A stretch of DNA of 64,000 nt from positions 12,500,069 to 12,564,068 of the forward strand of contig CM055076.1 of NCBI GenBank assembly GCA_029204045.2. Direction: 5' to 3'. The translations under genes and the position numbers were made by a program. The notes under the pieces are model-generated. The model searched no databases. It had not been told where the DNA came from and saw nothing but the letters and a program-made list of their open reading frames with translations. This stretch comes from Tillandsia leiboldiana. Lineage: Eukaryota > Streptophyta > Magnoliopsida > Poales > Bromeliaceae. Shown one piece after another: positions 12,146 through 24,462 of the stretch. The number at the start of each line of letters is the position of its first letter. Positions within the stretch are counted from its first letter, which is position 1.

Positions 12146-14027
12146 AAGCCTACTCCGTAGTGGCACTCGAGGGGAGCTACCCACACGAGTAAAGCATCTC
12201 AGTCATCAATATAACCAGTATCTCAAAACAGCAGGACTTGATCATCAATCTGATCAAAGTGTGAAAACTCAACCACCAAGGAAAGACCCGACCTTAATCG
12301 GATGCACTAAACGATAAGTGGGAAACTCCATCCACTAAAGAAAACTGATACCCAATCAGGTGCATAGAGAAACATCCGGTCAACCGCCCAATATCCGCGG
12401 TTGCCGCAAAGCCCCACAACTAAGCCAACCTGTCCCAGACACGAAGTCCTGACTACCCTATCCAGACCCCTGCTCGAACCCGAGCAACACTGACCACTTG
12501 ACTAGCAAAGGCGGAGAAAGGAAAAGCATGGTTTCTCCTAAGTCAAGTTCCCATAAGTAGTGCAGCAGTAAAAGATGGCCTAACTACATGACCATACAAG
12601 CATGCAAATGTCCTCAAGGAAATAAAAGGGGGGGGTAAAGCATAATAATAGATCCTTTAGGAATAAACAACATGCCGGAATCCCAAAACTAGACCTGTCC
12701 ACAATTCAAGGTTCATCAATAGAACGATCATAATAACTCCTCAGAGTACAAATCCGCACATAGCTACGAAATCCTGTCCCAAAGCATAAACCAACCACAT
12801 GAAAGGCTATGTGCTAACATGGCATGTTACATAATCTCATAGGGTAACATTATCCTAGGTAAGCTTACACTAGTCATCACATAGATGTCCAAGTCATGCA
12901 AGTCCTCAATATACCTCATAAATACTATTCTTGCAATCATTTATACAAATATCATTATCAAGCTTACCTACTTACCAACATAAACCATGTACCCTAAACA
13001 TGCATGCATCAGTCATAGAGGGGTGACATCCCCACAAGTGTGCTTATATTTGCCACAACATACTCAATGCCTTAAATAGTTACTGCTATTAAGCTTACCC
13101 ACCTGAAGCGCTTAAACCAAGGCAAACCTGAAGTCGGTGAAGTGGGTAGACGCCCAGGGTCCAAAATCTGCCAACATAACACCCTCGGTACAAGTCGCGC
13201 AAGCCTTGGCTCCAAACAACTGGAAACACCCCTGGGTACAACAATAAGGCTCAACATTACACTTTTATTCCCAAAATTAACCAAGAATACATAGTCAGAA
13301 AATCAGTCCCAAAGTCGTGCTTAATTCACCTGCCGAAAGTGCCCAGAAAAATCCAATAAAAATACCACAATAATCCTCGCGTCGATACCTTCGAAACGAG
13401 TACCTGCACGTCCAATTCCGAGCCCCGTAGGCCGAGTTACAAATTCCACAGTACAGGTGCGCAAAACCACACAGCAACATAACTGTAATTCCATTTACAG
13501 ATAAGGGGAAGAACATATACCTTCGGGCAAAACTCAGAAAAATCCAATAAAAATACTGTGATATTCCTTGCGCCGACTAGATGAAAAAAGTGTATAAGCA
13601 CGTCGTCAAACGATGCCCGGTTGCGGAGATAACGCCGAAATACCAAGCCGCTGTCCAAATCTCCTTCACAGAAATGGGGTCACAGTAAGCTCGAACAAAC
13701 ACCTCGAAAAGCACGAAATGAGGGAAAGCTGAAAATACCAAGATCGTAGATCTGTCCGTCGCGAATCCAGCGGCGAAGAAATCACGCGAAAAGGTAGTCG
13801 GAGTAGGCCGGGGGAGCTCGCGCACCGAAACGCGACGAAGGGGAACCCAAAAGGACGAGCGTCGCGCCGCGCCGTAAAAATGGAAACCTCGATAAGCGTG
13901 CCACCAAAAATCCCAAAACTTTGCAGAAGGATGCAGCCAAACTCGGGGATCATCTTTGCTGAAGGCACCCAGGCGAGAGGAGGCTCGGAAATGGCAGAAA
14001 AATGGGAAAGAAGGAGGCTCGGATCGC

Positions 14028-14034
14028 TTTTATA
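14028..14034 (-). promoter_or_regulatory. TATA box of B 5' LTR
   Basis: TATAAAA on the minus strand, identical in context to 6586-6592. This copy would drive the genomic RNA of element B. Confidence 0.7.
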
Positions 14035-14963
14035 GGCTGCAGAAATAATTGAAGAAATACCGGATATGTCCCAATTTCCGGGCGCAGGGAACTTTCGGGC
14101 GCGTACTGTAGCAGCCCGAAATCCCCGCGCGCGCGCACTGTAGCCGCCCGAATCCGCCCTGGGCCTCCACGTCGCCCGCCAAACAGGCGACAGCAACACC
14201 AGCCGCTCCCCGTGCGACACGTGGCGCCCCCAGACGCCGACACGTGGCCGCCCCAAGCGCGGGAACACCCCGTCAACGCGCCCACGTGCGCTCTGCGCCC
14301 GCCGCCTGCGCCTCTGCGCGCACGCTTCCCGAGGCGCCCGCAGGTGCACCGTGGACCGGGTGCACGTGGACCGGCCAACCGGTGTGCGCCACGTGTCCCC
14401 CCACCGGTCCACCGTACACCCGCCTTTCCCGTGGACCGCGCCCGCTGCGCCGGCCCAACCGGGAACCGCCACCTGGCCCGCGACCGGTGCACGCCTCCGC
14501 GGTGGACCGCGCACCCGCCAGAGCCTGCTCCGCCGTGCTCCGCCGCTGCCGGCCGCCGCGCGCCGCCGCCGCCGGTGCCGGAACAGTACCCTTGCCTCGA
14601 AAAACGTGCCGAATCACCCGGACTCCGGAAAAAGCAAGTGAATAGTCCATTTTCATCGTTTTCGCGCGCTGAATCCAAATCCGAAGTCCAATTTGCCAAA
14701 TTCCAACTCTAAAAATTGCCGAAGGCATCCGGGAAGATGTTCCTTGATCCAAACTTCGCGCTGGGTCCAATTTTAATATCCATGACGCGCGAAACCACTT
14801 CTGGAGCTCCGACGGAGTCCACCGATCACCCACGTGATCCATTTAACACACTGAGCCCAACACTAATGTCCAATTGGGGCACAAATCCCACCAACACGCC
14901 ACATAGGCCTCCGGGAGCTGTAGATGAACCAGTAATCTCGTCGTGGGGATCCAGGTCCTCACA

Positions 14964-14968
14964 GTGGC
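14964..14968. repeat. Target site duplication of element B, right copy
   Basis: GTGGC directly after the LTR end GTCCTCACA, matching 3466-3470. Confidence 0.9.
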
Positions 14969-15223
14969 AGCGGGGGCAGGTGGCGTGGCAGCGGAGGCAG
15001 GAGCACGTGGGCCACATGGCGCACGGTGGTTGGCTGGCGCCAACCACCCGCACTTGCGGGGAGGGCCACGTGGCGCGGCCTGGTTGGCCGCGCCTTGCTG
15101 CGGCGTGGAACAGGACACGTGGCGCACCCGGGTGAATCCGGGCGCTACCATTGGTGTTCCCTGTTTGCGCCCGAAATATTTCGGGCGCCCGAAAATGTAC
15201 CCCGAAGTGTTTTTTGAGGAGAC

Positions 15224-15230
15224 TATAAAA
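15224..15230 (+). promoter_or_regulatory. TATA box of H LTR
   Basis: TATAAAA in the context GACTATAAAAGGG, about 100 bp downstream of the last G-box and followed by a pyrimidine-rich stretch (CTTCTTCTTCCC), a typical plant core promoter layout. Confidence 0.75.
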
Positions 15231-16567
15231 GGGCTTCTTCTTCCCTTTTCTCACTCTTTTTGAGGGATTTCTGAGCTGGGGTTTTCATAGAGGCTTCTTC
15301 CACTTGTGCTCCACCTCTTCCATGGATTTTGAAATTTTTGGAGACCGTGACATCGGCGATATCTGCGATTCGGCGCACTGCGACGTTCCTCTTTCGGTTG
15401 GTTTTTCCGTCACAGTTCAGTCCGAGAGCTCCCCTGGGCTACCCCGATGGAATTTTTGGGCGATTTTCATGGCAGCGTGTTCGTAAGAGGTTGTCCTTCG
15501 ATTTCCATGTTGATCGCTTTGCTCTATTTTGGGTTTTTGGCACGGCTCCCGAGGCAACTTTTGACCCTATTTTTTTGTGGTGACTTTTTGGACAGCGCGG
15601 GCTTGTTTGATTTATATCTCGGCCTACGGGCATCGGAACAGGGCAAATAAGTACTCGTTTTGCATCTACTCGTCGCAAAGATCGCAACCGTGATTTTTCT
15701 GGATTTTTCGGAGGAATGCGCAGAGGTGAAAATCCCTGTTTTTCTCTGCTGTTTTGCAAAACAGCAAGGGGGGCTGTTTTGGGAATTTGTTTGTATGCCG
15801 AAAGTGACTCTTGTGCATTGGTTCGCAGTTTGTAGGCGTTTTGCGAGGAAATGAGGGTTGGACAGTGAGGAGACTTCTACAGCTATGGATTGCGCATTTT
15901 GAGGTGGGTGGTTGTTGCATATCTCAATTTTGACTTGCTCACTAGGTTTATTAGAGAATTCCCCATATTGGACTTATTGATTTATCACCCCTTGACATCC
16001 ATGCTTAAATTAATATAATATAAATGTGAGCCTATCATGTGAGACTAATCTTGTCGATATATTATGTTGGAAATATTATTGGGGAAATATTATTGTAGAA
16101 ATATGATTGTGAGGATATTATAGTGGTGTTAATTAACCTGCCATGTTAGCACATAGACTTTTATGAGATTTGATTATACTATGGAACAGAATGACATATC
16201 TATGTGCGGGTACCACTTCGATGATTTATTATGGATCATGGATTATAGACATGTGTAGTCGGTTGGTGATTTTGGCATGATGGTTATATCTATGCGGGGC
16301 TATTATTTGATACACATGTGGGACTACTATTTGATACACTATCTTTCATCTTTCATGAGGACATTTGCATGCTTGTATGGACATCTAGATAGGCCACTAT
16401 TTATTGCTACACTATCATATTGGGACTTGACTTAGGAGAAACCATTATTATTTCCTTTCTCCTTTCCATGTAGACTTTTGATTTATGTTGCTCGGGTTTG
16501 AGCAGGGGTTTGGGATAGTGTAGCCAGGACCTTGGGGTCGGGGGTAGGTGGTACTTGATTATGGGTA

Positions 16568-16812
16568 TTGCGGCTACCGCGGACAGTAGGCGGTTGATCG
16601 GATATTAGTTATTTTACCCAATTGTGGATTGGGGGTTATTGCGGTGACCGCGGATATTGGGCGGTTGACCGGATGTCGGATGTGGGACATGATTGTGATT
16701 GTGGGTTATTTCGGTGACCGCGGATATTGGGCGGTTGACCGGGTGTCGGTTGTTGGGCTTGATTGTTGACGGTGGGTATCGCGGCGACCGCGGATATTGG
16801 GCGGTTGACCGG
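16568..16812 (+). repeat. Fourfold degenerate repeat with GCGGTTGACCGG motif
   Basis: Four units of about 70 bp, each with GCGG(T/C)GACCGCGG followed by GGGCGGTTGACCGG. Other LTRs here have a single copy (4930-4963, 24329-24363, 47823-47855, 54688-54720). The TTGACC core is a W-box-like sequence, but no regulatory role is shown. Confidence 0.75.
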
Positions 16813-17015
16813 ATGGTTACTTATGCATCAGATTGGGGATCGGGGTTCTTTAGTGGAGGGTTTTGTTCCACTTGAGTATAGTTGTGATCTAGTCCTGCTT
16901 TAGTGGAGGTTAGACGCTTTAGTGGAGGTTAGACGCTTCACCTATGCGGGATTACCCGTATGGGTGGCGGATCTGTTGGCGAACCCAGGTCGCAGTTCGA
17001 CCCCGGGGCGTGACA

Positions 17016-17291
17016 CGAAGCAACCCACCTAGAAGTGCAAATCGATCCAAAGTCCAAAAAGGCTGAAACTGCATGGGGATAATCCTCGGACTCCCACGAT
17101 TCCAACGGGCCCAAAAACACCCAAAAACTCCTGCTGGTTACAAAGATATGGTCCAAACATTGCAATAAGTCAAAAACTCCCACAAACACATGCTGCTGTA
17201 CAAACAGTCCAGAAAATGCTTAAATATCACCTGCGAGATAATCTCCAAAAATTCCAATAAAAATACGACGGCGATCCTCGCGAAGAGTAGA
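17016..17291 (-). mobile_element. Element G 3' LTR, left fragment
   Basis: Lies between the end of the H LTR and the start of the D1 LTR. On the minus strand its right part matches the shared leader block of other LTRs here (GCGAGGATCGCCGTCGTATT..., then a TTGGAATTTTTGGA stretch and a CGCAGGTG end). The same LTR resumes after D1 at 33011. The part further left was displaced by element H and lies outside the window. No gene is seen. Confidence 0.6.
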
Positions 17292-19174
17292 TGTCACGCC
17301 CCGAGTCCGCCAATTTGTACGGTTCGGGCACGCCAACAGACCCGCCAATCGGGTAAGACATTTTCCTACCCGAAAGGAATGGTAACATCCATAATAACAC
17401 AACAAGTGTATGCGGAAGCTCAATATCAGAGTACTAAAAATCACTACAAATTTAAAACTTTCATTCAATAACGACAGTTAATGCGGAAATGAAAGCATAC
17501 AAGAGTGAACCATGCATTACTTTATTACACTTTACATTTCTGAACTTGCAATATAAAATTATTACAATTCTTTTACATAAATTCCTCACCATACAAGGTT
17601 CACTCAAGAAATATATAAATGGGATACCTCTGCTAGACCCTCTAGGTCTCTATGCTGCGGGGCCCTTGCCCCTGTCGTATACCTCGCCGTCTGCCTCTGA
17701 ACCGTCGCGATCGCTGCATCCATACCTGAACCTGTGGGGGGGAGTCACCCAAGGGGTGTGAGAACTACGACATAGTTCCCAGTGGGTTCAACCACCGAGA
17801 TAGAGTGTCCTACACCACTTGGTCCAATGGAAGTAGTAATAATAGTGCTAGGAAACTAAAATCCTCAATATCAAAACACAGCTATGCATTATAATATATC
17901 ACTACACTATCTGTGTATACTCATCAACCTAGCACTACTCTGTCTAGCCATACCAGGCTGCTAAGCACCAACTCGGCCACTATGCCGCAGTATACAGGGT
18001 CAACTAACCCGGCCACCTTGGCCACTCTGTTCCTTTATTCTTTAGATTCTGGTGCTTTAGTTCAAGTTAACCCTCAGAAATTCTTATCCGACGGGCCCCA
18101 GCCCGGTAGTCCTGCTACCATAAGATAAGATTTCTAAGGTTGCCGATAACACCCGCAAGTGTTACCCCGTCCTACGGAAGAAACGTCCCGAACGGGTCTC
18201 TACCCGGGAGAGGGATACTGCCCGTACCTCCAACATGGGCCGCGTTTCATTCCGTAGAATCTTTATATTTTCTTTCTTTTCTTTCTTTTTTTTTTCTTTT
18301 CTTTTCTTTCTCTTTTTACTTTAGTTCTTAGCCTCTTTGCCTTTGAACACTTGCTTTTCTTTCTTATTCGAGCTTACAGCTCCCTTTTTGCCACTGGCAA
18401 TTCTCTTTCTCTTTCCTTTGAGCATTTAGCTCTTTACTTTCACTTTAAGCCTTTCGAAAGTACCTCGTCCGACGGGTCACTGCCCAGGGAGTCCTGCACC
18501 ACTTGACGAGTCTCAAATTCGAAGGCGCCATTTACATTCTCTTTATGCTTTTTAGCCACTTTTAGCTTGCTTTTAACTTTGCCTTTTTACAACAAATTGT
18601 CTCTTATCCTAGGTCTCGCCATAAGGATAACTAGGAGTCACTTGGACTCATATCATTTCTCTTTCTGTTCTCTTTATCTTAAGCAATTTGCTTGTCTTGC
18701 TTATTAAATACTTTTGCTCTCTCTTAAGCTCTATTTCTTTTCACTAATTCCTCTTTTACCCAAGGTCTTGCCACACGGGTAACTAGAGAGTCTCCTGGAC
18801 TCTTAAACATTTCACTTTTCTTTACTTAACTCAAATTGAAGTTAAAGTTATCGTTCATTTGCCCAACCACCCTATGACTTTCTAGGGTTATATTTATTTA
18901 ATTCTTTAACCTTGGGATCTTATCCCACTTTCCTGATTCCTCATTGAATCCTAGAGTTAACTTAACTCTATTTTCCTGTTCCACTATTAACTTAGAGTTA
19001 CACTGACTCTAATTTCATGTTCCACTATTATCTTAGAGTTACATTGACTCTAATTTCCTGTTTTCCCTTTTATGTCTCCACATTTGATCCATTTTTCCAT
19101 TCTCTTGATTCCTTACTGAATCCTAGAGTCAACTTGACTCTATTTTTTCTGTCCGTGAGTTTAAACTCTTCTAG

Positions 19175-19570
19175 CTCAACTTAGGTTCCCTTTACCTAAG
19201 TTCCATGTCATACTTGTCCTAGAGTTCCCTGACTCTATGCTAACCACTAGTTCACCTTAGGTTCTCTTTACCTAAGTTCCATGTCATACTTGTCCTAGAG
19301 TTCCCTGACTCTATGCTGACCACTAGTTCACCTTAGGTTCTCTTTACCTAAGTTCCATGTCATACTTGTCCTAGAGTCCCTTGACTCTATGCTGATCACT
19401 AGTTCACCTTAGGTTCTCTTTACCTAAGTTCCATGTTATACACATCCTAGAGTTCTCTGACTCTATGTTGATCACTAGTTCTCCTTAGGTTTCCTTTACC
19501 TAAGTTCCATGTTATATACATCCTAGAGTTCTCTGACTCTATATTAATCACTCTATCCAGTGTCCTTAGG
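19175..19570. repeat. 76-bp tandem repeat, about five copies
   Basis: Units start at about 19251, 19327, 19403 and 19479, an exact 76-bp spacing. Each contains two inverted repeats, CTTAGGT/ACCTAAG and TAGAGT/ACTCTA. D2 has fewer copies of the same unit (57040-57260). Confidence 0.85.
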
Positions 19571-20118
19571 TTGTCACCTAAGACCATGCCACTCGTCCTC
19601 CCTAGGATAACTCCTAAATTGATGTCACTCGTCAAACCCCTACACTAGGTTTTCTCCTAGTCTTACTACCAACAACTGTTGTTCCCTTATGTCACGTGAT
19701 TCCTAGGGTTATACCCTAACATGCTCATAATCATGAATAGCTATTCATTTTCATGCATGCAATTATTTTCATCTCATTCATAAAATAATAATTATCTCTA
19801 CGCATGCATATTCATCATATATGTTTGGCAACCAACAGTTGCACTTTTCCTCTGTGTCTCTTTGCACATGCACAACTATTCCCCTATCTCTGGCAACCAA
19901 CAGTTGCTCTTTTTCATTTGAATCCATCTATACAGGCAATCAATATCATAATTACCTAACGCCTCTAACAGGCTACTATCATGCTTCGAATCGAAAAGCA
20001 AAGGAGCAAGGGGAGAGGTCACCCAATTTTGGCAAAATTCCCCACCTTGTGGTGTACCCAATTCCTTGTAGACACTTGCAATTGGTCTCCGCGCGATTCC
20101 ACTTGTCTCCTCGAGCTT

Positions 20119-20760
20119 GCATGCAAAACGGTGCACTTCCCTCGAGTCCGCACGCAAAACGGTACACGTTCACCAAACCGGCACGCAAAATGGTGCGCGT
20201 CAGTAAAACCCACACGCAAAACGGTGCGTGCCACTTCAGTCAGCACGCAAAACGATGCGCGTCAACTCAACCTGCACGCAACACGGTGCACGTACCTCGG
20301 GTTTGCACGCAAAACGAAGCATGCTTCTCTTAAGGTTGCACGCAAAACGGTGAACGTCTTTTCTAACCCTTCACGACAAACGATACATAATATTAGGGTC
20401 GGCACGCAAAACGGTGCACGACAATACGATCGGCGCGCAAAACGGTGCACGTACCTCAAATCTGCACGCAAAACGGTGCACGCCTCACTGTAGGGTTGCA
20501 CGCAAAATGATGCACATTTTTCTAGTCCTGCACGCAAATCGATGCAAAATATTAGACTTTGCACGTAAAACGGTGCACAACAACTCAATCTGCGCGTAAA
20601 ACGGAGCACATACCTCGGCTTGGCACGCAAAACGGTGCACTTTTTTTTCAACATTGCACGCAAAACGGTGCACGTTTTTTGAGTTTGCGTCCAAAACTGC
20701 GCATTTTTACCGAATCCGCACGCAAACGGTGCATTTTTCTACAACTTGCACGCAAAACGA
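20119..20760. repeat. 31-bp tandem repeat array, about 21 units
   Basis: Units at 20119, 20150, 20181, 20212, 20243 and on, with exact 31-bp spacing. A conserved core TGCACGCAAAACGGTGCACG alternates with about 12 variable bases. The core is an inverted repeat (TGCAC/GTGCA around an 8-base loop). Absence of stop codons makes long frames here; they are not genes. D2 has a sister array at 57824-58475. Confidence 0.92.
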
Positions 20761-21950
20761 GACGCGCCAAAAATACCCGCGACAGTCCGTGCAGCAACGG
20801 TACAGTAGAGCTCGGTCCCTAACACGCACAACGGCATGGGATCAAATCCAATGTCCAAAATGACGTCTCAAAATTGTGTCAAAAATACCACAAAATTAAC
20901 ACGCGGGACCTACCTCGACAGTGTCGCGTCGCCCATCTAATTTTGGAGCACTTCGCGCGCTTCACAAGGTCACCGACGTGCCGCTCCAACCAACGAAATC
21001 CCCTCCATCTCCTCCTCTCGACGCTCGGTTGGAGAAGAAGAAGAGAAGAGAGGAGGAATGCTGTGCGGGTGGAGAAGGAAGAAGAAGAAAAAGAGAAGAA
21101 GAAGAAAAAGGAGGAGGGGTTTCATGCACCGGCTACACGGGTCCCCCCAATGGGGACCCGCCAAGTGGCGGTCCACCACGCAGGGGCGCGCGCACCGGGC
21201 TCAGGCGCGCGCCCCAGCGCCACGTGGCGCGCGTCCCGCGTGCCCCCACGGGCGCGCGTCCCCGCGCCTGTGCGGCCCAATGGGGGCCCGCCATGTAGCG
21301 GCCCCCCGCTGACCCGCGCAGGAGCGCGCCTGCTGCGCGCCTTGCGCAGCACGCAAGCGCGCCTCGATCCGCGCGCCGCCGCCGCCTCATAAATCCGTTT
21401 TTGCTCCTTCTTTGTCCGTTTTTCGTCCGTTTCCGTCCAAATTTGACAGGCGGCTTCGTTTCAGCTTAATTTACCACAGAAAATTTTAAATTTTCAGTTT
21501 GGTTCATTTCTGGGTCCCCAAAAGCCTCGCTGTATCCAGAATCATTGGCGGACCCCGTACTCGCAATCCGGATATCCGATCAACACGAAATTTTTACTGT
21601 GGCCTTAAAATAATATTACGGAGCTCCCCGAATTTTCTCAGAATTTTCCGACACTGTTGACGGAGCCCGTTCTCACTATCCGGCATCCGATCAATGCGAA
21701 ACTTTTACTGTGGCCTTAAAACACATTTACGGGGCTCCCGTAATTTTCTCGAAATTTTCCGACACTGTGAATTTTCCACTAAAAATCTGGGCCCCCCTTT
21801 CTCTAATAAAATTCTAGATCTCCTTATTTTACCCCGATTCGGGCCCAACTCGCTTCCAAATATTCTTTACTTCCCTAACTTTCATAAAAATAGTATTTCA
21901 TACTATTTTTATTTACATTTATTTATGTGCCAAAAATCTGGAACATTACA

Positions 21951-22040
21951 TTCTACCCTCCTTAAAATAAGTTTCGTCCTCGAAACTTGAATCACATCTC
22001 GACTCCTACTTGATCGAGAGGGAGGAATCTTGCCCTCACT
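21951..22040 (-). mobile_element. D1 polypurine tract and 3' internal end
   Basis: TTCTACCCTCCTT on the + strand is the polypurine tract in sense. The hairpin AAGTTTCG/CGAAACTT follows at 21969-21988. The sequence matches 39902-39990 and 62058-62145 (A-type) and is cut at TCACT (22036-22040) by the next insertion. Confidence 0.85.
22036..22040. repeat. Target duplication, left copy, of solo LTR 22041-25335
   Basis: TCACT, matched by 25336-25340. The D1 internal sequence resumes after it in register with the homologous A sequence. Confidence 0.9.
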
Positions 22041-22877
22041 TGTAGTGTTCTGGTTTTTCCCATGCAGCTTTCCGATTGAATCCACTGTGTTGTACACCTA
22101 ATGTTGGTGTGTCTGGCCCATGGTGCATCAAAGGGATGCCACAGTTGGACCTTGTGAGACATTGTTAGCTGATTTGGCCTTCGGCTGCATTTGCCAAATT
22201 TTAGAAAAGGTTTTGGGCCAATCTGAGGTCGGATTTGGATTCAGCGCGGAAAAACGCTTGAAAACGGCTATTTGCTTGTTAAATTTGGAGTCAGGATGAC
22301 CAAAAACGGGCTTCCGGAAGTTTTCGGGGATTTTCGGTGTATGGGGGAGGCTCGTGGACCGGCCTGAGCCACGTGGCGGCCTATTATTGGCCGGCTCACG
22401 CAGCTCGGTCCACGGGGAAGCGCGGCGGTGCATGGACCGCGGGCGGGGGACGCGTGGCGTGCCCGGAATGGCCGGCGCACGCGGCACGGCTCAGCGACTT
22501 TGCGGGGTTGCGGTGGACCGGGCGCATGACGCGTGGCGGCTTGGGATTTGCTGGCTCACGAGGGCGCGGTCCATGGTGTGCGCAGAGGGGCGCCTCGGGA
22601 CGGCGCGCGCACAGGAGCGCCAGGCGGGCGGTCGGCCGCACTCGAGTGCGGACGCGTGTCGGCACGCGACAGGCGGGCCGTACCTACCCCCGCTGACCGC
22701 GGGGGGACACGTGGCGCGCGGCGGGAGCCTTGCACTGCTGTCCCCTGTTGTGGGGCGACGTGGCATCACCTGGATGTTTCGGGCGCGTCGGACAGGGCTT
22801 ATACGACCGGGTTTCCGGGCGCAGTGCGCCCGAAACATGCGCCCGAAAACCCGGCCCAATAGTGTATGGGCTGGGCC

Positions 22878-22885
22878 TATAAATA
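22878..22885 (+). promoter_or_regulatory. TATA box of solo LTR
   Basis: TATAAATA in GGGCCTATAAATAGGGGG, directly after the GC-rich block. The context is nearly identical to the TATA of element C. Confidence 0.75.
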
Positions 22886-24462
22886 GGGGGTTTTGGAGGC
22901 CTTTTACTCTTTTGCTGGGCTTCTTTTCACAGAGAAACCTTTAGGAGATTTCTTCTTCACCCTGTTCTCTATTCTCTGGCGGAGCCCTAGGAATTTTGGA
23001 GGCACGCATCCCGAGGTTCACGATTTTACGGCGCGGCACGACGCTTGTTCTCCGGCGACCCGCTTCGCCCCTTCTCAGTGTTTGGACTCCCCCGACTCAC
23101 CCCGACATCCGATTCCGTCGATTCTTGCGCCGTTGGACTCCTGACAGGTAGGACTTCAACTCCTGTGTTTTGAGGTTCCTCGTTTTCCGTTCTGATCTTG
23201 GAGTTTTCTGAGCACCCATTTGACCCATTTTTCTTCGCGGACTTTTGGACAGCACCGCGGTGTTCCTGCCGTATCTTTTCGCTCAGATGTCGGATCGAGG
23301 CGATTCAAAAGGCATTTTTCATCTAAATTTCGCAAGGAGTCTCCTGGATTTTTCTCATATTTTTCTGGATTTCTCTCGAAGGTGAAAATCTCCTTTCACT
23401 GTGGTTCTTTGACACAGATTTTCTAGACATTTGGATTCGGGGTGTCTCCCTTGCAGAATTTGTAACTCAGCGTAGAAAAATCGGATTTGAATGTGCAGGT
23501 ACTCGTTTCGACGGGTTCGTCGCGAGGATCGCGACAGTATTTATCTTGGATTTTTCCGGGCATTTTTCGCAGGTGAAAATTGTGGAACTTTGGACTGCGG
23601 TATTAGTGGACAGATTTTTGTAAACTGTGAATGTTTAATTTATGTATGTTCCTTTGGGGTATTTTGTACAGAGTTGTGGTGACTATTTTGGACGGAGCGT
23701 GGGATACGCTTTTGGGTCAGGGATTAGCGCTCGAGGTGGGTACCGTTGTTAACCTCCTACTTGTGATAACCCACTAGGCCTATTGGAGCTACTCTTATGT
23801 AATGTTGCTAGTATACTAGTGGAATGTATATGGCATGCTTAAATTGGAAGAATTGGACTTATGGTTGATACTTGCATCTTTAGAGGACTAGGTGCTATTA
23901 ATGGTAATGCTTACAAATGTTAAGTTGATTAGAATCTCTGGGAACAATTGCTTAAAACCTTTTGGTAATAATCGACTAAAACCATATCATGTTTTATGTA
24001 TAATTGGGAAACCTATGCAGGTGTATCAACTCGCTTATGGCACGTTAGTACTTCTGATATCTAAACAAAGGCATGCTGTAATTCTTGTAAGAATTGGAAC
24101 ACTGAAATTATTTTGTTAAGTAAGGGACTTTTGCATGCTTGAATGGTCACCTAGTTAGGCCACATTTTTCTGCTGCACTATCATGCTGGAATTGACTTAG
24201 GAGAAACCATGATTTTATTTTCTCCAGTTATCTAGACATAGGGGACATCATGCTCAGGTTAGAGCAGGGGCTGGGATAGTGTAGTCAGATACTTGGGATT
24301 CGGGACGGGTAGGCTGTGATGGCAGGGTAATGCGGCAACCGCGGATTTTGGGCGGTTGACCGGACAGTTGTTATTGCATCAGATCGGGGAGAGGATTTGG
24401 GCTTCCTTTAGTGGATGGTACTTTTCCTTATAGATCAGAGTGCGCGATTCGCAGACTTGAGA

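Larger units (their letters stand above)
3471..14963 (-). mobile_element. Element B: complete Tekay/Del-type LTR retrotransposon, coding region decayed
   Basis: Two LTRs of 4053 and 4047 bp flank a 3393-bp internal region, with a primer-binding site, a polypurine tract and a 5-bp target duplication GTGGC on both sides. All these marks read on the minus strand. The LTRs differ little: in the first ~130 bp I count two substitutions and two single-base indels, so the insertion is fairly recent. The internal region holds only fragments of pol, so movement would have needed proteins from another element. It is inserted in the U3 region of the H LTR and belongs to the same family as element C (+ strand, 45459-55884), with which it shares internal sequence. 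Confidence 0.93.
10917..14963 (-). repeat. 5' LTR of element B
   Basis: Direct partner of 3471-7523 with the same termini, the same 21-bp array (12061-12145), TATA (14028-14034, minus) and a GC-rich U3 with CACGTG at about 14217, 14240, 14284, 14363, 14390 and 14833. It should be the promoter copy if the element was ever transcribed. Confidence 0.93.
14969..17015 (+). mobile_element. 3' LTR of element H, second segment
   Basis: Continues the LTR broken at 3470. It holds three more G-boxes (15004, 15067, 15116), the palindromic motif TTTCGGGCGCCCGAAA near 15179, a TATA box (15224-15230), a leader with the shared CGTCGC...GATCGC block near 15672, a fourfold repeat containing GCGGTTGACCGG (16568-16812), and the U5 end with hairpin CCTATGCGGG/CCCGTATGGG (16941-16964). 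It ends GGGGCGTGACA at 17015; the next five bases, CGAAG, would be the right target duplication. It lacks the leader segment with the acceptor-like site seen in the other families. Confidence 0.85.
17292..21950 (-). repeat. 3' LTR of element D1 (about 4.66 kb)
   Basis: Bounded by TGTCACGCCCCGAG and GGAACATTACA on the + strand. In + order: U5 double hairpin (17298-17373), acceptor-like site (17732-17733), pyrimidine-rich tract (18266-18320), small-hairpin region (18350-19720) with a 76-bp tandem array, a 31-bp tandem array (20119-20760), donor-like site (20912-20913), purine-rich tract near 21030-21115, and a GC-rich block (21170-21380). It is homologous throughout to D2 (44840-59980). Confidence 0.9.

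Noticed and set aside
20119..20760. CRISPR-like repeat-spacer array
   Set aside because: A plant LTR context, a degenerate core, 12-base spacers and no cas genes. It is an ordinary, if curious, tandem repeat.
19821..20860. Repeated peptide frames in the 31-bp array
   Set aside because: The repeat contains no stop in some frames, so frames arise on both strands. The period is not a multiple of three and the frame is not the conserved feature.
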